Below are positions 22,650 through 34,478 of a stretch of DNA of 64,000 bases, piece by piece. The position numbers were made by a program, and so were the translations under genes. Origin of the DNA: Molossus alvarezi (Eukaryota > Chordata > Mammalia > Chiroptera > Molossidae); assembly GCA_037176705.1 (NCBI GenBank), contig CM073889.1, positions 102,627,890 to 102,691,889 of the forward strand, written 5' to 3'. Each line of letters starts with the position of its first letter. Within the stretch, counting starts at the first letter, position 1. The notes under the pieces are model-generated. The model ran no database searches. It had not been told where the DNA came from and worked only from the letters and a program-made list of their open reading frames with translations.

Positions 22650-22800
22650 CCTGCATTTCATAGGCGAGGCACTGTGGCAAGTGCTTTACTCCGTGTTCAC
22701 AATACTTCCATTATGTCCTTGGGGCCCGAGTTCATTTTACAGATGAGGAAGCGGTTCATGAAAGTTAACTGGCCATTGCTCACACGGTGAGCGTGTTTCC
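22650..22800 (-). repeat. MIR SINE fragment
   Basis: The reversed MIR order is visible: 'gaggcactgtggcaagtgct', then 'cattttacagatgaggaagc' and 'ggccattgctcacacggtga'. Confidence 0.75.
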
Positions 22801-24225
22801 CATCTAGTGTTCTGTGAAGGCTCACAAAGGGGAGCAATTCAGTGACATTAGACAGGAAGCGAGATTGGGGCTATTTTATAAAGGCTTTGATGTCAGGCTA
22901 AGGAGGTTTAGGCTCCTCTTGGAGACAATGGAGAGAAAGCCAACGGTCTTAGTTGGGGACTTGAGGAAATGAGGTTTATGAGACAATAAAAGAGAGGAGT
23001 TAGGAAGCTTTAACCTGGCAGCTGTAAATTCTTCAGCTCATCTTTGAAATGTGAGCTCCCCACTTTGGTTCTGATCAATCCTGATTTGTGTGTTAGGTTG
23101 CACCCTTTCTCCAGGGGGTTTGGGGAGAGGACAGTGGACTCCACCGACCCATGCTTGCATTTTTTAAAGGTATTGTCATCGGGAGCAGGAAGTTTTCCCA
23201 CTTGCTGCTTGTTGGCAGAGTCCAGAGCAGAGGAGTCCATGCTACTGCTTTCTTAGCGACATCGAACAGTTGTGCCCAAGATAGCATTATGAGCATTCAT
23301 TCTGAATTTTTTATCTCCTCCCTATTTCAGTTTTATCCCCTCAAGTCATGTACTAACTTCGGGGCTTCATTTTTTTTTTTTAAGCTCACCATCAATTTCC
23401 TTACTGTTGAGGAATAGAGATGAGTCATTGACATTATTACATGATTCCCCATAATAAGTTTAATGTGAAATGGAATTATGTGACAGGACTTGACGGCTGT
23501 CTATTGCCTTGAAAATTAACACCTCACCTTCACCCCGATGTTTGTATTTAATAAGTGCTTTACCTCATCATGCGTCTTTCAGCAGCACTTATTCATCCCT
23601 GTCTAATTAGGGCAGCTGCTGCCTCATTAGCCACAGATCCATCTTGGCGTGGTCCACCTTTTCTCTTTCACACTGGCACCTGCTGAGTTCCAGATCTCTT
23701 GGTGCTGCTCCCTGAATGGCCAGGTGACCCTGGAAAGCATTTTAAGTAGGTAGAAGTCGTTGACAGTGTACTTCTCTTTCTGGTGCCTTCATGCTGACTC
23801 AGGGATGCCCAGGGACTGCCAAACACAAAACAGCCAGAGGCTTGGCATTCTCAAACCTTCGGGACTTTCCTGGCTGCCTTCTGCTCTATTAAAACCTACA
23901 CCTCTTCTTCCCTTCTCTGTTGCTTCAGGGTCTTGTTCTCAGCTAGGTGACCATTAAGAGGCAATACACGAGTCCAAAAATTTTTTAATCCCCACTAATG
24001 AGTAGGTGAGCTAATATATGGAACTTCTATTCCAGGGTAACACAATGCAGGCAACTTCTCCCCATTTCTTCTCCTCCTCATAGAGAATTCAGAGCTGCAA
24101 GGAACTGAACAGTTCTGCAGTGGGTTTAAGCACATAAGTTATGAAAAAGCTTCTGTCGTTTCTCACGTGTCACTCTGGATAAAAATGCTACTCCCGTGAG
24201 ATAGTGACTGTGAAGTTCTGATGTG
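22801..24225. other. unassigned non-coding DNA
   Basis: Minus-strand L2-like sequence is possible at 22810-23000. The remainder is not recognised and no gene is seen. Confidence 0.5.
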
Positions 24226-24419
24226 GCCCTGTCGAATACAGCGGCCACTTGTCACAAGGGGCAGTTTAAATGTAAGTGAATTCAAACGGAAAATATAGTA
24301 CATCAGTCACACTAGCCGTATTTCAAGTGCTCATAGCCACACGTGGCTAGTGACAACCATGTTCAACAGCGAAGACATACAACACTTCGTCAGGGAAAGT
24401 TCTAATGGACGTGCTGCCA
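24226..24419. repeat. palindromic hAT-type MER fossil
   Basis: Ends 'gccctgtcgaatacagcggc' and 'gttctaatggacgtgctgcc', plus the core 'agccacacgtggctagtg', match a common non-autonomous mammalian DNA-transposon repeat with near-palindromic layout. I cannot name the subfamily with confidence. Confidence 0.6.
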
Positions 24420-25059
24420 TCCGCTGTGAAGCCAATATTGGCTATTGGTGTTGTAAGTGAAGAAGCCACACCGTGGGAAGTGGAGCAGGATGAGAAGTCA
24501 GAAGAAGGTCTTAGGACCCACCTCCTCCGAGGGGGAAAGGACCCGTCAGTGGGTATTTCCTCGGTGCCCAGAATATCAGTCCACTCTGGGTAGATTGACA
24601 TTTCCAGCCTGGCTGTATTTTTATCAGGGTTTTAGCAATTGGCACAAATACTGCTGTACAGTGACATGGTAATTCTAATAAAACTTACATTCTCCTACTC
24701 ACGTTTCTGGTTTATAAAGCTACTTCATATCCACTCATTTATGTGATGCTCACAGGATTATAGGAAAGGTAATACTATTTCTACCTAAGAGCACAAGAAT
24801 ATTAATACTCACCAGTAGCAGGATAGTTACATAAATAAACAGCCACAAAAAGAACACATTAGAGGTGTGCCTGTTGATTTGAAGGGGTTCCCCAAGGTAA
24901 CATGGATCGAGGAGAGCAGATATGGGAACGTGTGCATAGCATGATATCGGTTACTGGGATGTTCACTGCCCGGTCCATTCCTCGCCCTTCCCTGGCTCCC
25001 CCGGTTCTGCAAAGTGGCAGACTCCTGAAAACTCTTTTTTCCAGTTTCCTGTGTCACTT
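24420..25059. other. unassigned DNA, perhaps a weak old L1 piece
   Basis: Sequence at 24790-24950 loosely recalls an L1ME 3' region. It is not strong enough for a firm call. Confidence 0.4.
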
Positions 25060-25440
25060 GGCTTCCAGTTGAGTTCGGCCAATGGGAGTCATGGTGGATT
25101 TTGGTGGGGTTTTAGCCAGAAAGAAGCCAGGGCACCCACCTTGGGCAGGATCTCTGCAGCGGTACCTCTGTTCTGTGGCTCTGCCCCCCGCCCTTCGCAG
25201 CTTCGCTGCAGTGCCAGCTTCTACTAGGTGACTATACCTCCTGGGATGGGATAAGGTTACCTCTGTCCTTTGAGCTTCAGCCTAGGGGCACTGCTTTCGC
25301 AAACTTTTGGGCTGACTCGCCGTCCCATGTTTGGCTTCTTAGCGCTCCCATCACCAGTGCAACCCATCTCCTGTACTCAATTCTCTCTCTGAATTATCTT
25401 AGAGTGGTTTCCATTTTCCTGGTTGGTTCCTGATGGACAC
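25060..25440 (+). repeat. LTR-like ancient repeat
   Basis: 'ggcttccagttgagttcggcc' without its last base, then 'aatgggagtcatggtgg', 'cttctactaggtgactatac' and 'gttggttcctgatggacacg' follow the order of an old mammalian LTR-like repeat. The family is not assigned. Confidence 0.45.
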
Positions 25441-25729
25441 GAATATGATCTTTCTGTATAAAAATGATAGCCTATACAAAACGAGTCTGTGTGTGCTGTA
25501 TCGGCATGTGTACGATTATGTGAGCATAGAGAAAACCATAAGGGGAAGTACTAGGTTGTAACGTGGAGTGTGGCGAGGGGGTGAATGCTTAGGGGGTGCA
25601 GAGGTGGAAGAGGGTAAGTGTAAAGCTAAACTAAAAAGGAGAATAAAAGATTGCACTAAGAATGCATGAAATGATAACATATGTATTTACATATGTGCTT
25701 ATATGTAAATAAGAGCTGATACAACTAGT
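25441..25729. other. unassigned DNA
   Basis: Nothing recognised apart from a short A+T-rich patch near 25675-25710. Confidence 0.5.
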
Positions 25730-25812
25730 TGGGGTGGTTTACTGGCCTGCCCATAGGTCAATAATTGGTGGAGCTGGAACTTAAACCCTGGTCTTCTGAC
25801 TTCAAATTTGGG
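25730..25812 (-). repeat. MIR SINE fragment (left arm of a head-to-head pair)
   Basis: 'ggagctggaacttaaaccct' and 'ggtcttctgacttcaaat' are the reverse of a MIR head region. A forward MIR starts a few bases later. Confidence 0.6.
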
Positions 25813-25816
25813 ATCA

Positions 25817-26035
25817 GAGTAGTGGTCAGGAGCCCAGAGTCTGGAGCCAGACGGCCAGTGTCCGTGGTCGAGGCTTCGCTCCTCCTGCCCGTGCGGCCTT
25901 CGCCTGGGCCCTGGTTGGCCACAGGGAGAGTGGCAGTGCCTGCTTCTCAGCGGTGTTGAGAAGATGAAACGAGTCAACATCTTCAAAACACTTAGTTCTG
26001 GGCTTGGCACGTTGTAGGTTCAAAATAAGTATCCA
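25817..26035 (+). repeat. MIR SINE (right arm of a head-to-head pair)
   Basis: 'agagtagtggtcaggagccc', 'gagtctggagccagacggcc' and the 3' part 'gaagatgaaacgagtcaaca' to 'ggttcaaaataagtatcc' follow MIR order. Confidence 0.75.
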
Positions 26036-26239
26036 AGGAGTGTTTTTTTCTGTCACTTAATTGTATGAAATGTATCAAGAAAGTGTCACTACTGCCTCCA
26101 CTGTTTAAATTTTTGCATTTGCACTCGAGGAGGAGCCGGTAAGATCTGATCAGAGGACTCAGTTTAACCCAACACAAACAAACAAACAAATGTGCTTTTG
26201 CCAAGGACCAAAAAAAATATTGGAATAGAAATTTCACTT

Positions 26240-26560
26240 TGGGGAATCTTAGTGAAATAAAGCTAAGTATGCAAACAGCTTTATGTACAAATGGGTTTAT
26301 TGCTACATGTTCATAATAGCAAAAGATTGGGAGCCACTTAAATGTCTTACCATGAGGGATTAGTTACGATAGCATTAAATATCTTTTTGATGGAACATCA
26401 TAAACATATAATTGCTTAAGGAAATAGGTAATAACATATTAAGCACTCATGCTATAACGTTATGTAGAACTACAAACATTTTAATTATACACATTATGAT
26501 TATATTAAAATCAAATTCTGCAAAGGCTAGAAGGACACAGACTTTTGTAACGAAGGGAAC
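26240..26560 (+). repeat. old L1 (L1ME-like) 3' fragment
   Basis: 'tgttcataatagcaaaagat', 'tgggagccacttaaatgtct' and 'ttttgatggaacatcataaa' follow the ORF2-end/3' UTR order of old L1ME elements. It is heavily decayed. Confidence 0.65.
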
Positions 26561-27111
26561 AGATCCTATGTAATTTCCCCCCGAGCAATCAGAGACTGAT
26601 GTGGAGTGTGGCTGGTTCCGGGCTGTTTGGTATTGGCAGTTCTGTGGTCTTTGGGTCCCCCCGATGTCCATGTCAGTCTTCATTTGGGGCTGAAAACAGA
26701 GGTTGGAGGCAGTGCACTGGGCTGGGCGTCCTCTTCCTGGGCTGAGGGCTCCTTGGAAGGGGTATGTGCTGAGAGGCTTCTGTTTACTTAAGGGAAGGCT
26801 ATTTGTTCCCGCGTTTGAGTAGCCAGGGGAAGAATAAAGGGAGTGGGAAAAATTCTTCACTCTCTTGCACCCCCCCCCCCCGCCCCAAATAAAGGCTTAT
26901 CTCTGGGTCAAGCCTAGAGTGCCAGTCTAATCAAATCAGAACCCCACTGGCGTCAGCAATCCAGGTGACCCCGATTCAACCCGGGCCGGAGCATCCTGGA
27001 GACTCGGTGGTTCCCTCCCTCCAAACACTCAGCGTGTTTGCTGTGAAGATCCTCAGTATCTTCACTGTGAGCTTTGCGGGCAAAGCAAGGGCAGTGCTTT
27101 CTTTTGTTCTG
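26561..27111. other. unassigned DNA
   Basis: A C homopolymer lies at about 26869-26882. No gene or named repeat. Confidence 0.5.
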
Positions 27112-27465
27112 TTTTGGAGAATCTTTACTGAGATATAATTTATATACCATACAATTCACTAACGTGTACATTGTAGTGGTATTTAGCATATTCATAGGGT
27201 TGTGCAACCATCATAACTAATTAGTTTCAGAACATTTTCATCACCCCAAAAGAAACCTCATACCCATTAGCAGTGACGCCTTATTACCCTTTTCTCCCAG
27301 CCCCGGAAAGCCACTAATCTGCTTTCTGTCTCTGGGGATTTTCCTATTCTGGACATTTTAGATAAACGGAAACACATGATTTGTGGCTTTTGCATCTGGC
27401 TCATCCATGTTGTAGCATTTATCAGCACTTCGTCCCTCTTCGTGGCAGAATAATATTCCACTGCA
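27112..27465 (-). mobile_element. old L1M 3' fragment, reverse
   Basis: The plus strand reads 'tttactgagatataatttat', 'ggttgtgcaaccatcataac', 'aacattttcatcaccccaaa' and 'cagaataatattccactgca'. This is the reverse of an old L1M 3' UTR plus ORF2 end. It is the same family as 54528-55105. Confidence 0.8.
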
Positions 27466-27741
27466 GACTGGAGTATCCTCTCTGCACTGCTAGCAGCCAG
27501 CACTGTGCCTGGCACACAGGAAGCATGCATAACGGTTTCCTAGGAAACAGTCCACTGATGATATTCTTTATATTCCTCTTTGCAGGCAACCTAGTCATTA
27601 AAAAAATATATAACCTTCACATTTTCTTTCTATTCTCACTGCAAGTATTGCAAACTCAAATGAACCAGATCACTAACTTCCAGTCTCCTCCCATTCCAGT
27701 GTCTTCTCTGTTCACTGATAAAATTTCGCTTCTTAATGACT

Positions 27742-28160
27742 TCACATAATCAGCTTCTTGTACAAAGATGCCTAGTGGCTTGCATATAATATATGTGGTT
27801 CCTGCTCTCATGAAGCTGATAGTCATTAGGCAAGTAATCAAATGAACAAATAATTATAAGTTATAGAACTTCTATGAAGGAAAAATTAAGAATATGTTGA
27901 ACTCAGGGGAGGAGGACAATCGGCTTTGTTGAGCGAGTCCTCAGGACTGGTTCTGAAGGCTGAGCAGACACGAGCCAGGGCAAGGACAGGGGACTGCAGG
28001 ACTAGCCTGTGAGGACCCTGAGCAGGAGTGTGCGTGTAATTTCCACATGGAAAGGAGAAAAGGCCGCTCTGGCTGGGGTGTTGTGAGTAGGGATGTGGGT
28101 GACATGTGTTTTGGCTGGTGAGTTAGGCAGGGGCAGATCCTGTTTGGATCTTGTTAAGGT
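27742..28160 (-). repeat. L2 LINE fragment, reverse
   Basis: 'tcctgctctcatgaagctga' and 'caggactagcctgtgaggac', together with 'gctctggctggggtgttgtg' and 'gttaggcaggggcagatcct', follow reversed L2 order. Ves copy 7 begins immediately to the right. Confidence 0.7.
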
Positions 28161-28165
28161 TTTTT

Positions 28166-28461
28166 TGTTTGTTTGTTTGTTTTTAATCCTCACCTGAGGA
28201 CATTTTTGTATTTATCTTCAGATAGAGCAGGAGAGAGAGAGGGATGGAGAGAGAGAGGGAGGGAGAGAGGAAGGAAGAGAGAGGAAGGAAGAGAGAGAGA
28301 GAAACATCGATGTGAGACACATCAACTGGTTGCCACCCACATGACCCCAACTGGGGCTGGGGACAAACTGCAACCGAGGTACATGCCCTTAGAGGGAACC
28401 GAACCCGGGACTCTCTGGTCTGCGGCCAACGCTCTAACTGCTGAGCCAAACCGGCCAGGGC
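28166..28461 (-). mobile_element. Ves SINE (copy 7), long GA-rich body
   Basis: Minus-strand head CCCTGGCCGGTTTGGCTCAG (ending at 28460) and hairpin at 28187-28200. An expanded (GGAA/GAGA)n body spans 28230-28310. Short matching flanks AGGTTTTT at about 28157-28164 and 28462-28469 are a possible target duplication. Confidence 0.93.
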
Positions 28462-28516
28462 AGGTTTTTAAAATATTTTCTCTCAAGCACAATGGAAAGT
28501 GATGAAAATATATATA

Positions 28517-28758
28517 TTTTTTATCATCCTCACCCAAGGACATTTTTCCATTCTTTGTTCAGGTAGAGTGGGAGGGAGAGAGAGGAACAGAGAGAGCAAC
28601 ATCGATGTGAAAGGGACACATCAAGTGGTCGCCACCCGCACAACCAACCAGGGCCGGGGACAAACTGCAACCCAGGTACGTGCCCTTAGCGGGAACCGAA
28701 CCTGGGTCTCTCCGGACCGCAGGCCAATGCTCTAACCGCTGAGCCAAACCGGCCAGGG
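28517..28758 (-). mobile_element. Ves SINE (copy 8)
   Basis: Second minus-strand copy, only about 55 bp from copy 7. The head is CCCTGGCCGGTTTGGCTCAG. The hairpin on the minus strand is TCCTTGGGTGAGGA (28527-28540). No convincing target duplication was found. Confidence 0.93.
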
Positions 28759-30334
28759 CTCTTCCACAGTCTAATCTGCTGTTATAAGGTCAGTTGCTTC
28801 TGAAGATGAGATATATAAGACCAGTAAATCCTATGTCTACTGATGAATTAGTTCCCTGGTCATAAGCAATGTTGTGGGATGTATTGCCGGTAAATTGGCA
28901 TTCAGTTGTTTAAAGATGGTGGTGTTGGCAAAAGCATGGTGAACAGCAAATCATGTGCAGGTCCAGAGTAAGTGTCTATTCCAGGGAGGATCCCTGTTCT
29001 TGATGGGAAAGGTTCCATGTACCCACACTGCCACCAGGTGGCAGTCTTGGTCACTGGGGACATGGTACCATATTGGGGCAAAGGGTTCGGTGCTGCTACT
29101 GGCAAATTGGGCACTCAGCAATTGAACTACTAAAGATAATTTATATTTGTGTTCTTATAACTTCTAAAAATCCTTTTGATAAAGATTTAAAAATCTCATT
29201 ATCACTGTGTACTGAATTTTGGATATATTCACCCTATCTGGGCATACTTCTGATTGTGAGTGATTGCTTTTTGAAAAAATTCAATCTTCACTACACTAGC
29301 TATGCTATTTTTGCAACACTTTCTAGTTTCAAAGTAAGTTATTTTTTTAAATAGAAAATAGCACATTAGTAGTAAATTTTTTTTCAATGGACAGAAGTCT
29401 TTCCTCACTCTGTTTACTCTCACCAAGATTTTTAATGCCCCCAAAGGAGCATATCTGTCTTCCTACTGTGTTTATTTTGTTGGCTTAAACTACTGCTTAA
29501 AACATTATCTATGGTGTTTCTAAAGAACTGGTGACCCATGTTCTGATTTTCAGTTCTTTAGGTTAGAGTAGGTAACCTAGGAGTCATAGTAAAGATATTT
29601 CAGTGATTTGTGATATTTCAGTGATATTTCAGGGACCTGAGACATAATAGTTAAATGGAGGATCGTCCTGGAATATCTGGGATGCAGGATCAAGGTGAGC
29701 ATGGGCTTCATGGTGTGACTTTGGATAAGTCATTTTTGTTCTCCAGGCTTCAGGTACCTCAACTGCGATTTATGGAAATTGGTCTCTGTCAGTGGTTTCC
29801 AGTTTTAATGTAGATGGAACATCTTTAAGTGGTAAATATTTTGAATGTCTCCTTGACATGATTAAGCTTCAGTGTCATCTTTGTCATCCTTATGTGTATT
29901 TGTATAAGCCACAAATACATATCTTAAAACTCTATATAGTATCATAAGTGTGATATAGAGGAGAAATAAAAGAAAGTAATTAATCATAAAATGACATGTT
30001 TTTAAATGATGCGACTGGTTATTGTCTATATCAAAAGAGAAATAAAGTAATCAGATATTTGCCCCTATTTGGAGAATTATTGTGAATGTAGCAGCTACAA
30101 ATGTGGATGGTTAGGTATATGGAAAGGATACTCCAACCATGAGAAGTGTTGCTGCTGCTGATGTTATTTGGAAAATGCTAAAGTTCTCACGATGACATTC
30201 TGAACCGATATCAAAGTACAATCTTCCTTTGATTTACATGGTAGTTGTACTCCTGACCATCATGCAAAATTACTTTGTGTTTTTGTGTATATTAGCAATA
30301 AGGTCTGGTTTGAGATCATTATAAACACGTTTTT
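28759..30334. other. unassigned A+T-rich DNA
   Basis: A short internal repetition near 29601-29630 ('gatatttcagtgat' in tandem) is the only structure. No gene or named repeat is supported. Confidence 0.5.
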
Positions 30335-30684
30335 AACCACATGATATGAGTCTTAATTTTTTATCCAGTCTAACAGTTTGTCTTACAGTATTTAGACCAT
30401 ATATATTTAATATCATTAATATAGTTTGGTTTAAATCTATCATTTTGCTATTTATTATCTATTTTTCCCATTTGTTATTTGTTCTTTCTTTTTTATTTGG
30501 ATTGAGTATAATTTATTACTCCTGTGTTGTCTTGTCCTGCGTATACTTCTTTTTGTTATTTATTTTACTTTTAATGGTAGCTTTAGGGTTTATGACATAC
30601 ATCTTTAACATATTACAGTCTGCCTTCAAGTAATATTATACTACTTCTCATGTGGCATAACAACCTTACTGCAGCATATTTTGG

Positions 30685-30718
<34 letters not shown>

Positions 30719-31445
30719 ATCTATCTATCTATCTATCATCTATCTATCTATCATCTATCACATCTCTCTCTCTCTCCCTCCCTCCCTCTATCATCTATCT
30801 AGTATGTTGAGCTTCTTAGATATGTGGGTTTATTTCCTTCATCAAATTTTTAAAAATTCAGCCATAATTTCTTCAAATATTTCCCTCTCCTTTAAGATGT
30901 TCAATTATATGTATCTTAGGCTGCTCAGTGATGCTCTGGTCATTTTCTTTTCAATCCTTTTTCTCCCTGGGCTTCATTTTGGACAGTTTCTGTTGCCAAG
31001 CCTTCAAGCTTACTCATCTTTTCTTCTTCAGTTCTAAGATACTATTAATTTTATCCAGTGTATTTTTCATCACACTCATATTTTTCATCTCTAAAATTTC
31101 AAGTTGGGTCTTTTATTTAAAAAAAAAAATTCTTTCTTGTCTCTACATCACATGCTCAATCTTTCCTCTGCGTTCTTGAATATATATGTGTATTTTAATA
31201 TTTTTGTTTACTAATCTGTAATTCTGTGTTTGTGGATCAGTTTCCATGAATGGATACTATTCCATATTATTGCTCATATTTACCTGTTTCTGTACATGCT
31301 TGGTAAGTTTTTATTTGATGCCACGTATTCAGAATTTTACCTTATGGGATGCTAGAAGTTTTTGTATTCTTATAAATATATTTGAATTTTGTTCTAAGAT
31401 TCAGTTGAGTAATTTGGAAATAGTGTGTCCTTTTTGAGGCTTGCT
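30335..31445 (-). mobile_element. ancient L1M body fragment, reverse
   Basis: The plus strand carries the reverse of L1M endonuclease-region sequence ('tatttagaccatatatattt', 'gctttagggtttatgacata') and then more 5' parts ('tttcttcaaatatttccctc', 'tctctaaaatttcaagttgg'). A (CTAT)n tract sits inside it. Frames are wrecked. Confidence 0.7.
30685..30800 (+). repeat. (CTAT)n tetranucleotide microsatellite with (CT)n/(CCCT)n flank
   Basis: Uninterrupted CTAT units run from 30685 and are then broken by 'cat' triplets, followed by CT and CCCT runs. The highly repetitive reading frame gives a Tyr/Leu/Ser-rich artefact peptide. Confidence 0.96.
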
Positions 31446-31620
31446 TTGAACTTTTGTTAAGCAGAACTGGAAAAGCCTTTAGTCTAGGGCTAATTTTACC
31501 CCAGTACCGAAACAGCACTGTTTATTGTTAAATACCCAATGAGTTACAAGGATTTCCCTCGCTGGTGGGTGGAAAAACATACTATTTCTGGCTTTATGTA
31601 ACTTTTAAGAATTGTTGCCT

Positions 31621-31844
31621 TGCTTGGCTGGTGTGGCTCAGCGGTTGAGCGTAGACCCATGCATCAAGAGGTCGCCAGTTCAATTCTCGATCAGAGCACA
31701 TGTCCAGGTCGTGGGCCTGATCCCCAGTGGGGGGCCTGCAGGAGGCGGCCAGTCGATGTTCACTCTCATCTATGTTTCTGTCTCTCTCTCCTTCTCCCTT
31801 CCTCTCTCTCTAAAACCAATAAAGAAAAAAATATTTAGAAAAAG
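31621..31844 (+). mobile_element. Ves SINE (copy 9), 'AATAAA'-tail type
   Basis: The head is GCTTGGCTGGTGTGGCTCAG. The tail reads TCTAAAACCAATAAAGAAAA. Flanks TTGTTGCCT lie at 31612-31620 and 31845-31853, with additional near-matching bases upstream. Confidence 0.93.
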
Positions 31845-31853
31845 TTGTTGCCT

Positions 31854-32220
31854 CTGCTTCTTTTGATGGTTCTCTCCCCAGCATTAGGTAATTCCTTCAC
31901 ACACATGCATTGGCCTGTGCTCAGCTGAAGACCTCACATGCTCATCTCCTGAGCTCTCCCATCCCACCTTGCAGCTCTACATTGTCAGGTACTCTGTGCC
32001 GTGAACTATAGTCACCGTGGTCCTCAGACTCCCAGCTCCCTCTCTCAACTCAGGATCACCAGACTCCATCAGGGTTCTTTTCCCTAACACAGCAGTCTAG
32101 AAACTCTCTCCAGGCAATAACCTGGGGAAATAGGGCTTATATTGTTCCTTTTCCCCTCTAAAGGATCACTGTCCTTTGTTACCTGGTGCCCAATGCCTCA
32201 CATATTTTATCCTTAAAAAA
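31854..32220. other. unassigned DNA
   Basis: A C+T-rich stretch lies between two Ves copies. No gene or named repeat. Confidence 0.5.
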
Positions 32221-32232
32221 AATATGTTTCAG

Positions 32233-32487
32233 CCCTGGCCGGTTTGGCTCAGCGGTTGGAGCGTCGGCCTGTGGTACAGAGAGACCCGGGTTCGGTTCCC
32301 GCTAAGAGCACGTACCTCGGTTGCAGTTTGTCCCCGGCCCTGGTTGGCTGTGCGGGTGGCAGCCACTCGATGTGTCCCTTTCACGTTGATGTTTCTCTCT
32401 CTCTCTCTCCCTCCCGCTCTATCTGAACAAAAAAATGGAAAAATGTTCTCAGGTGAGGATAAAAAATATATATATATATATATATAT
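32233..32487 (+). mobile_element. Ves SINE (copy 10) with (TA)n tail
   Basis: The head is CCCTGGCCGGTTTGGCTCAG. The hairpin TTCTCAGGTGAGGA lies at 32446-32459. The tail has become a (TA)n microsatellite (32467-32491). Flanks AATATGTTTCAG (32221-32232) and ATATGTTTCAG (ending at 32498) are the target duplication. A 203-codon frame crosses this copy by chance. Confidence 0.95.
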
Positions 32488-34200
32488 ATATGTTTCAGGT
32501 GGGAGGGTAAATTTAATCCCTTTCACTTCATCTTGGCTGGAAGCAGAAGTCTCTTGTGTTATCCTTCTAGTTTTTGTATCAACATAATACTAATGTCACT
32601 GAAAATTTTGGGCAACTTCCTTGTCTTTTTCCATTGTGTAAAGTCATGGGGGCTTGGCTCTTTTTATTTTTGTTTGCTTCCTTTTGCTTTTGTTTTCTGG
32701 TGTTTGTATTGGGGAGAGAAGGAATACTTTTATTTCTCCTTCTATTTTATAATTATTATTCTTTTCAAGTATTTCCTTTTGTGCTGATTTGCACATTGTA
32801 CATTTGTCTAGTAGTTGAAACTTTGCACCTAGGTTTTAGAGAAGATGAGCATGTAGTTATTCATACATGCTTCTATGATCTTTATTACCTCTATATCTGT
32901 AGTTATTCTCCATTTTCCCTACAGGTTGTTCACTTGGATCTTTTATTAGTCCTTCCAGGAAAGTCTGTGTTATTAGCCTTTTCACAGAAAAATAATCCCC
33001 TTTTAAATCAGCATCATTATTTTTTATCTTCTTTCAAAATTTCCCCGTTTTTATCATTTCCAATCTTGTCTTAGATATATTTCATTATCAAACATCGCTT
33101 TTCTTGTTATTCATTTTTACGTATTTTACAACTCCTTTACAATATCCCTTTTATCTAATGGTCTATCTAAAATAATTGAGTTTTCATGTTTATGGAATAA
33201 TACAACAATGTTTGTATTAGTTATTTCTAATTTTTTTAAAAAAATAATACTTTTTGAAATATCTGAGAACAGAGTTGCCTTATGATGATCATTTGGAATT
33301 AATAAAAATGTTCTTTGTCACTTAATACATTTTTCTTGACTATTTCATAAGTGCATCTAGAAAGATGATATACTGTGTTTTTGTGAAGTGATTGTTCAAA
33401 TACCCAGGTTTGGTTTTTGTCTACCTAATCTATCATTTTTGTACACGAATGTGTTAAAATCTTCAACTATGATATACTATAGACTTAGCTACTTTCTTCT
33501 GTGGTTCCATCCATTGTTGCATGATGAAAAGTTATATTACTGACACATAGCTGCTTATGACCGACTTTTTTTTATGTTTGTCCTTTTGCCATTTGAAAAC
33601 TTAGAGTTATTTTAGTATTTTTACTTAAAATATTGTTCAAGGGTTTTGGTTTTTATTTGTTCCATATTTGTCTTGCATACCTTTTAAAAATCTTTTCATT
33701 TTGAATTTCTTTGAGCCCTTCCCCTTTTTGTCTTCCATAGGCAACAACACTGCATTCCTTCTTAAACATCGACTCTGACGACTTCATTTTATTTATTGTT
33801 TTAATTTATTCTATTTGTTACAGTTATTAATGTGTTAAGACTTATTTTATGATATTTATGGACATGAATGTGTTTTTTCTATGCTTACTAACTTTTCTAC
33901 TGCACCATTATCTATTGGAAAGAACAATACTTTTTGTTATTTTTCTCCTCTCCCTACTGGTGAGAAACATCCATGCTGTTTTTGTATCTTCTGCTAGTTA
34001 TCCCTCCTCACCAAGAGCCGTTGGCACACTTGGTTCCCCTGTCAACACCTTAGACTTATCGCTAATAGTGCCTTTGCCTCAGGCAGGGTAAGAGCCATAT
34101 TGAGCTTAGCTCTTGTATTCTCTTCTCCTGACCCAGATCTCTTGTATTATTTGGGATTCTATTTCTAGGTAGTTTTCAATATATGTCTTTGTCGTTATTT

Positions 34201-34478
34201 ATTTAGATCAGCAATTTTCAATCGATGTGCCACCAGAATTTTTAAAACATGCAACACCTGACTATTTAGTCAGGGGCACTGACCTCTTTTTCCTTAGACT
34301 GTCAAATAAAAAAATGACAAAAGCCAGCACAATAGCTGTCCAGTGTGAATGAATCAAAATTATACCTATTTTTTTTGTCAGATAGGTAAAAACTATATTT
34401 TTTGGTGTGCTATAGAATTTTAATAATTAGTTTATGTGTGCCATGAGATGAAAAAGGTTGAAAATCACTAGTTTAGAT
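34201..34478 (-). mobile_element. hAT MITE with 8-bp target duplication
   Basis: A 262-bp element spans 34209-34470. One end is CAGCAATTTTCAATCGATGT. The other end, read inward, is TAGTGATTTTCAACCTTTTT. The terminal inverted repeats have about 11 of 14 matches. Flanking 8-mers ATTTAGAT (34201-34208) and GTTTAGAT (34471-34478) differ at one base. It is non-autonomous, and I believe related copies occur in bat genomes. The strand is arbitrary. Confidence 0.8.

Noticed and set aside
30681..31037. 118-codon plus-strand frame starting in the CTAT array
   Set aside because: The start is a pure tetranucleotide repeat and the rest is reversed L1M; artefact.
32176..32787. 203-codon plus-strand open frame
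   Set aside because: It runs through a Ves SINE and into reverse L1M sequence. The peptide is Phe/Leu/Tyr-rich low-complexity with no domain.
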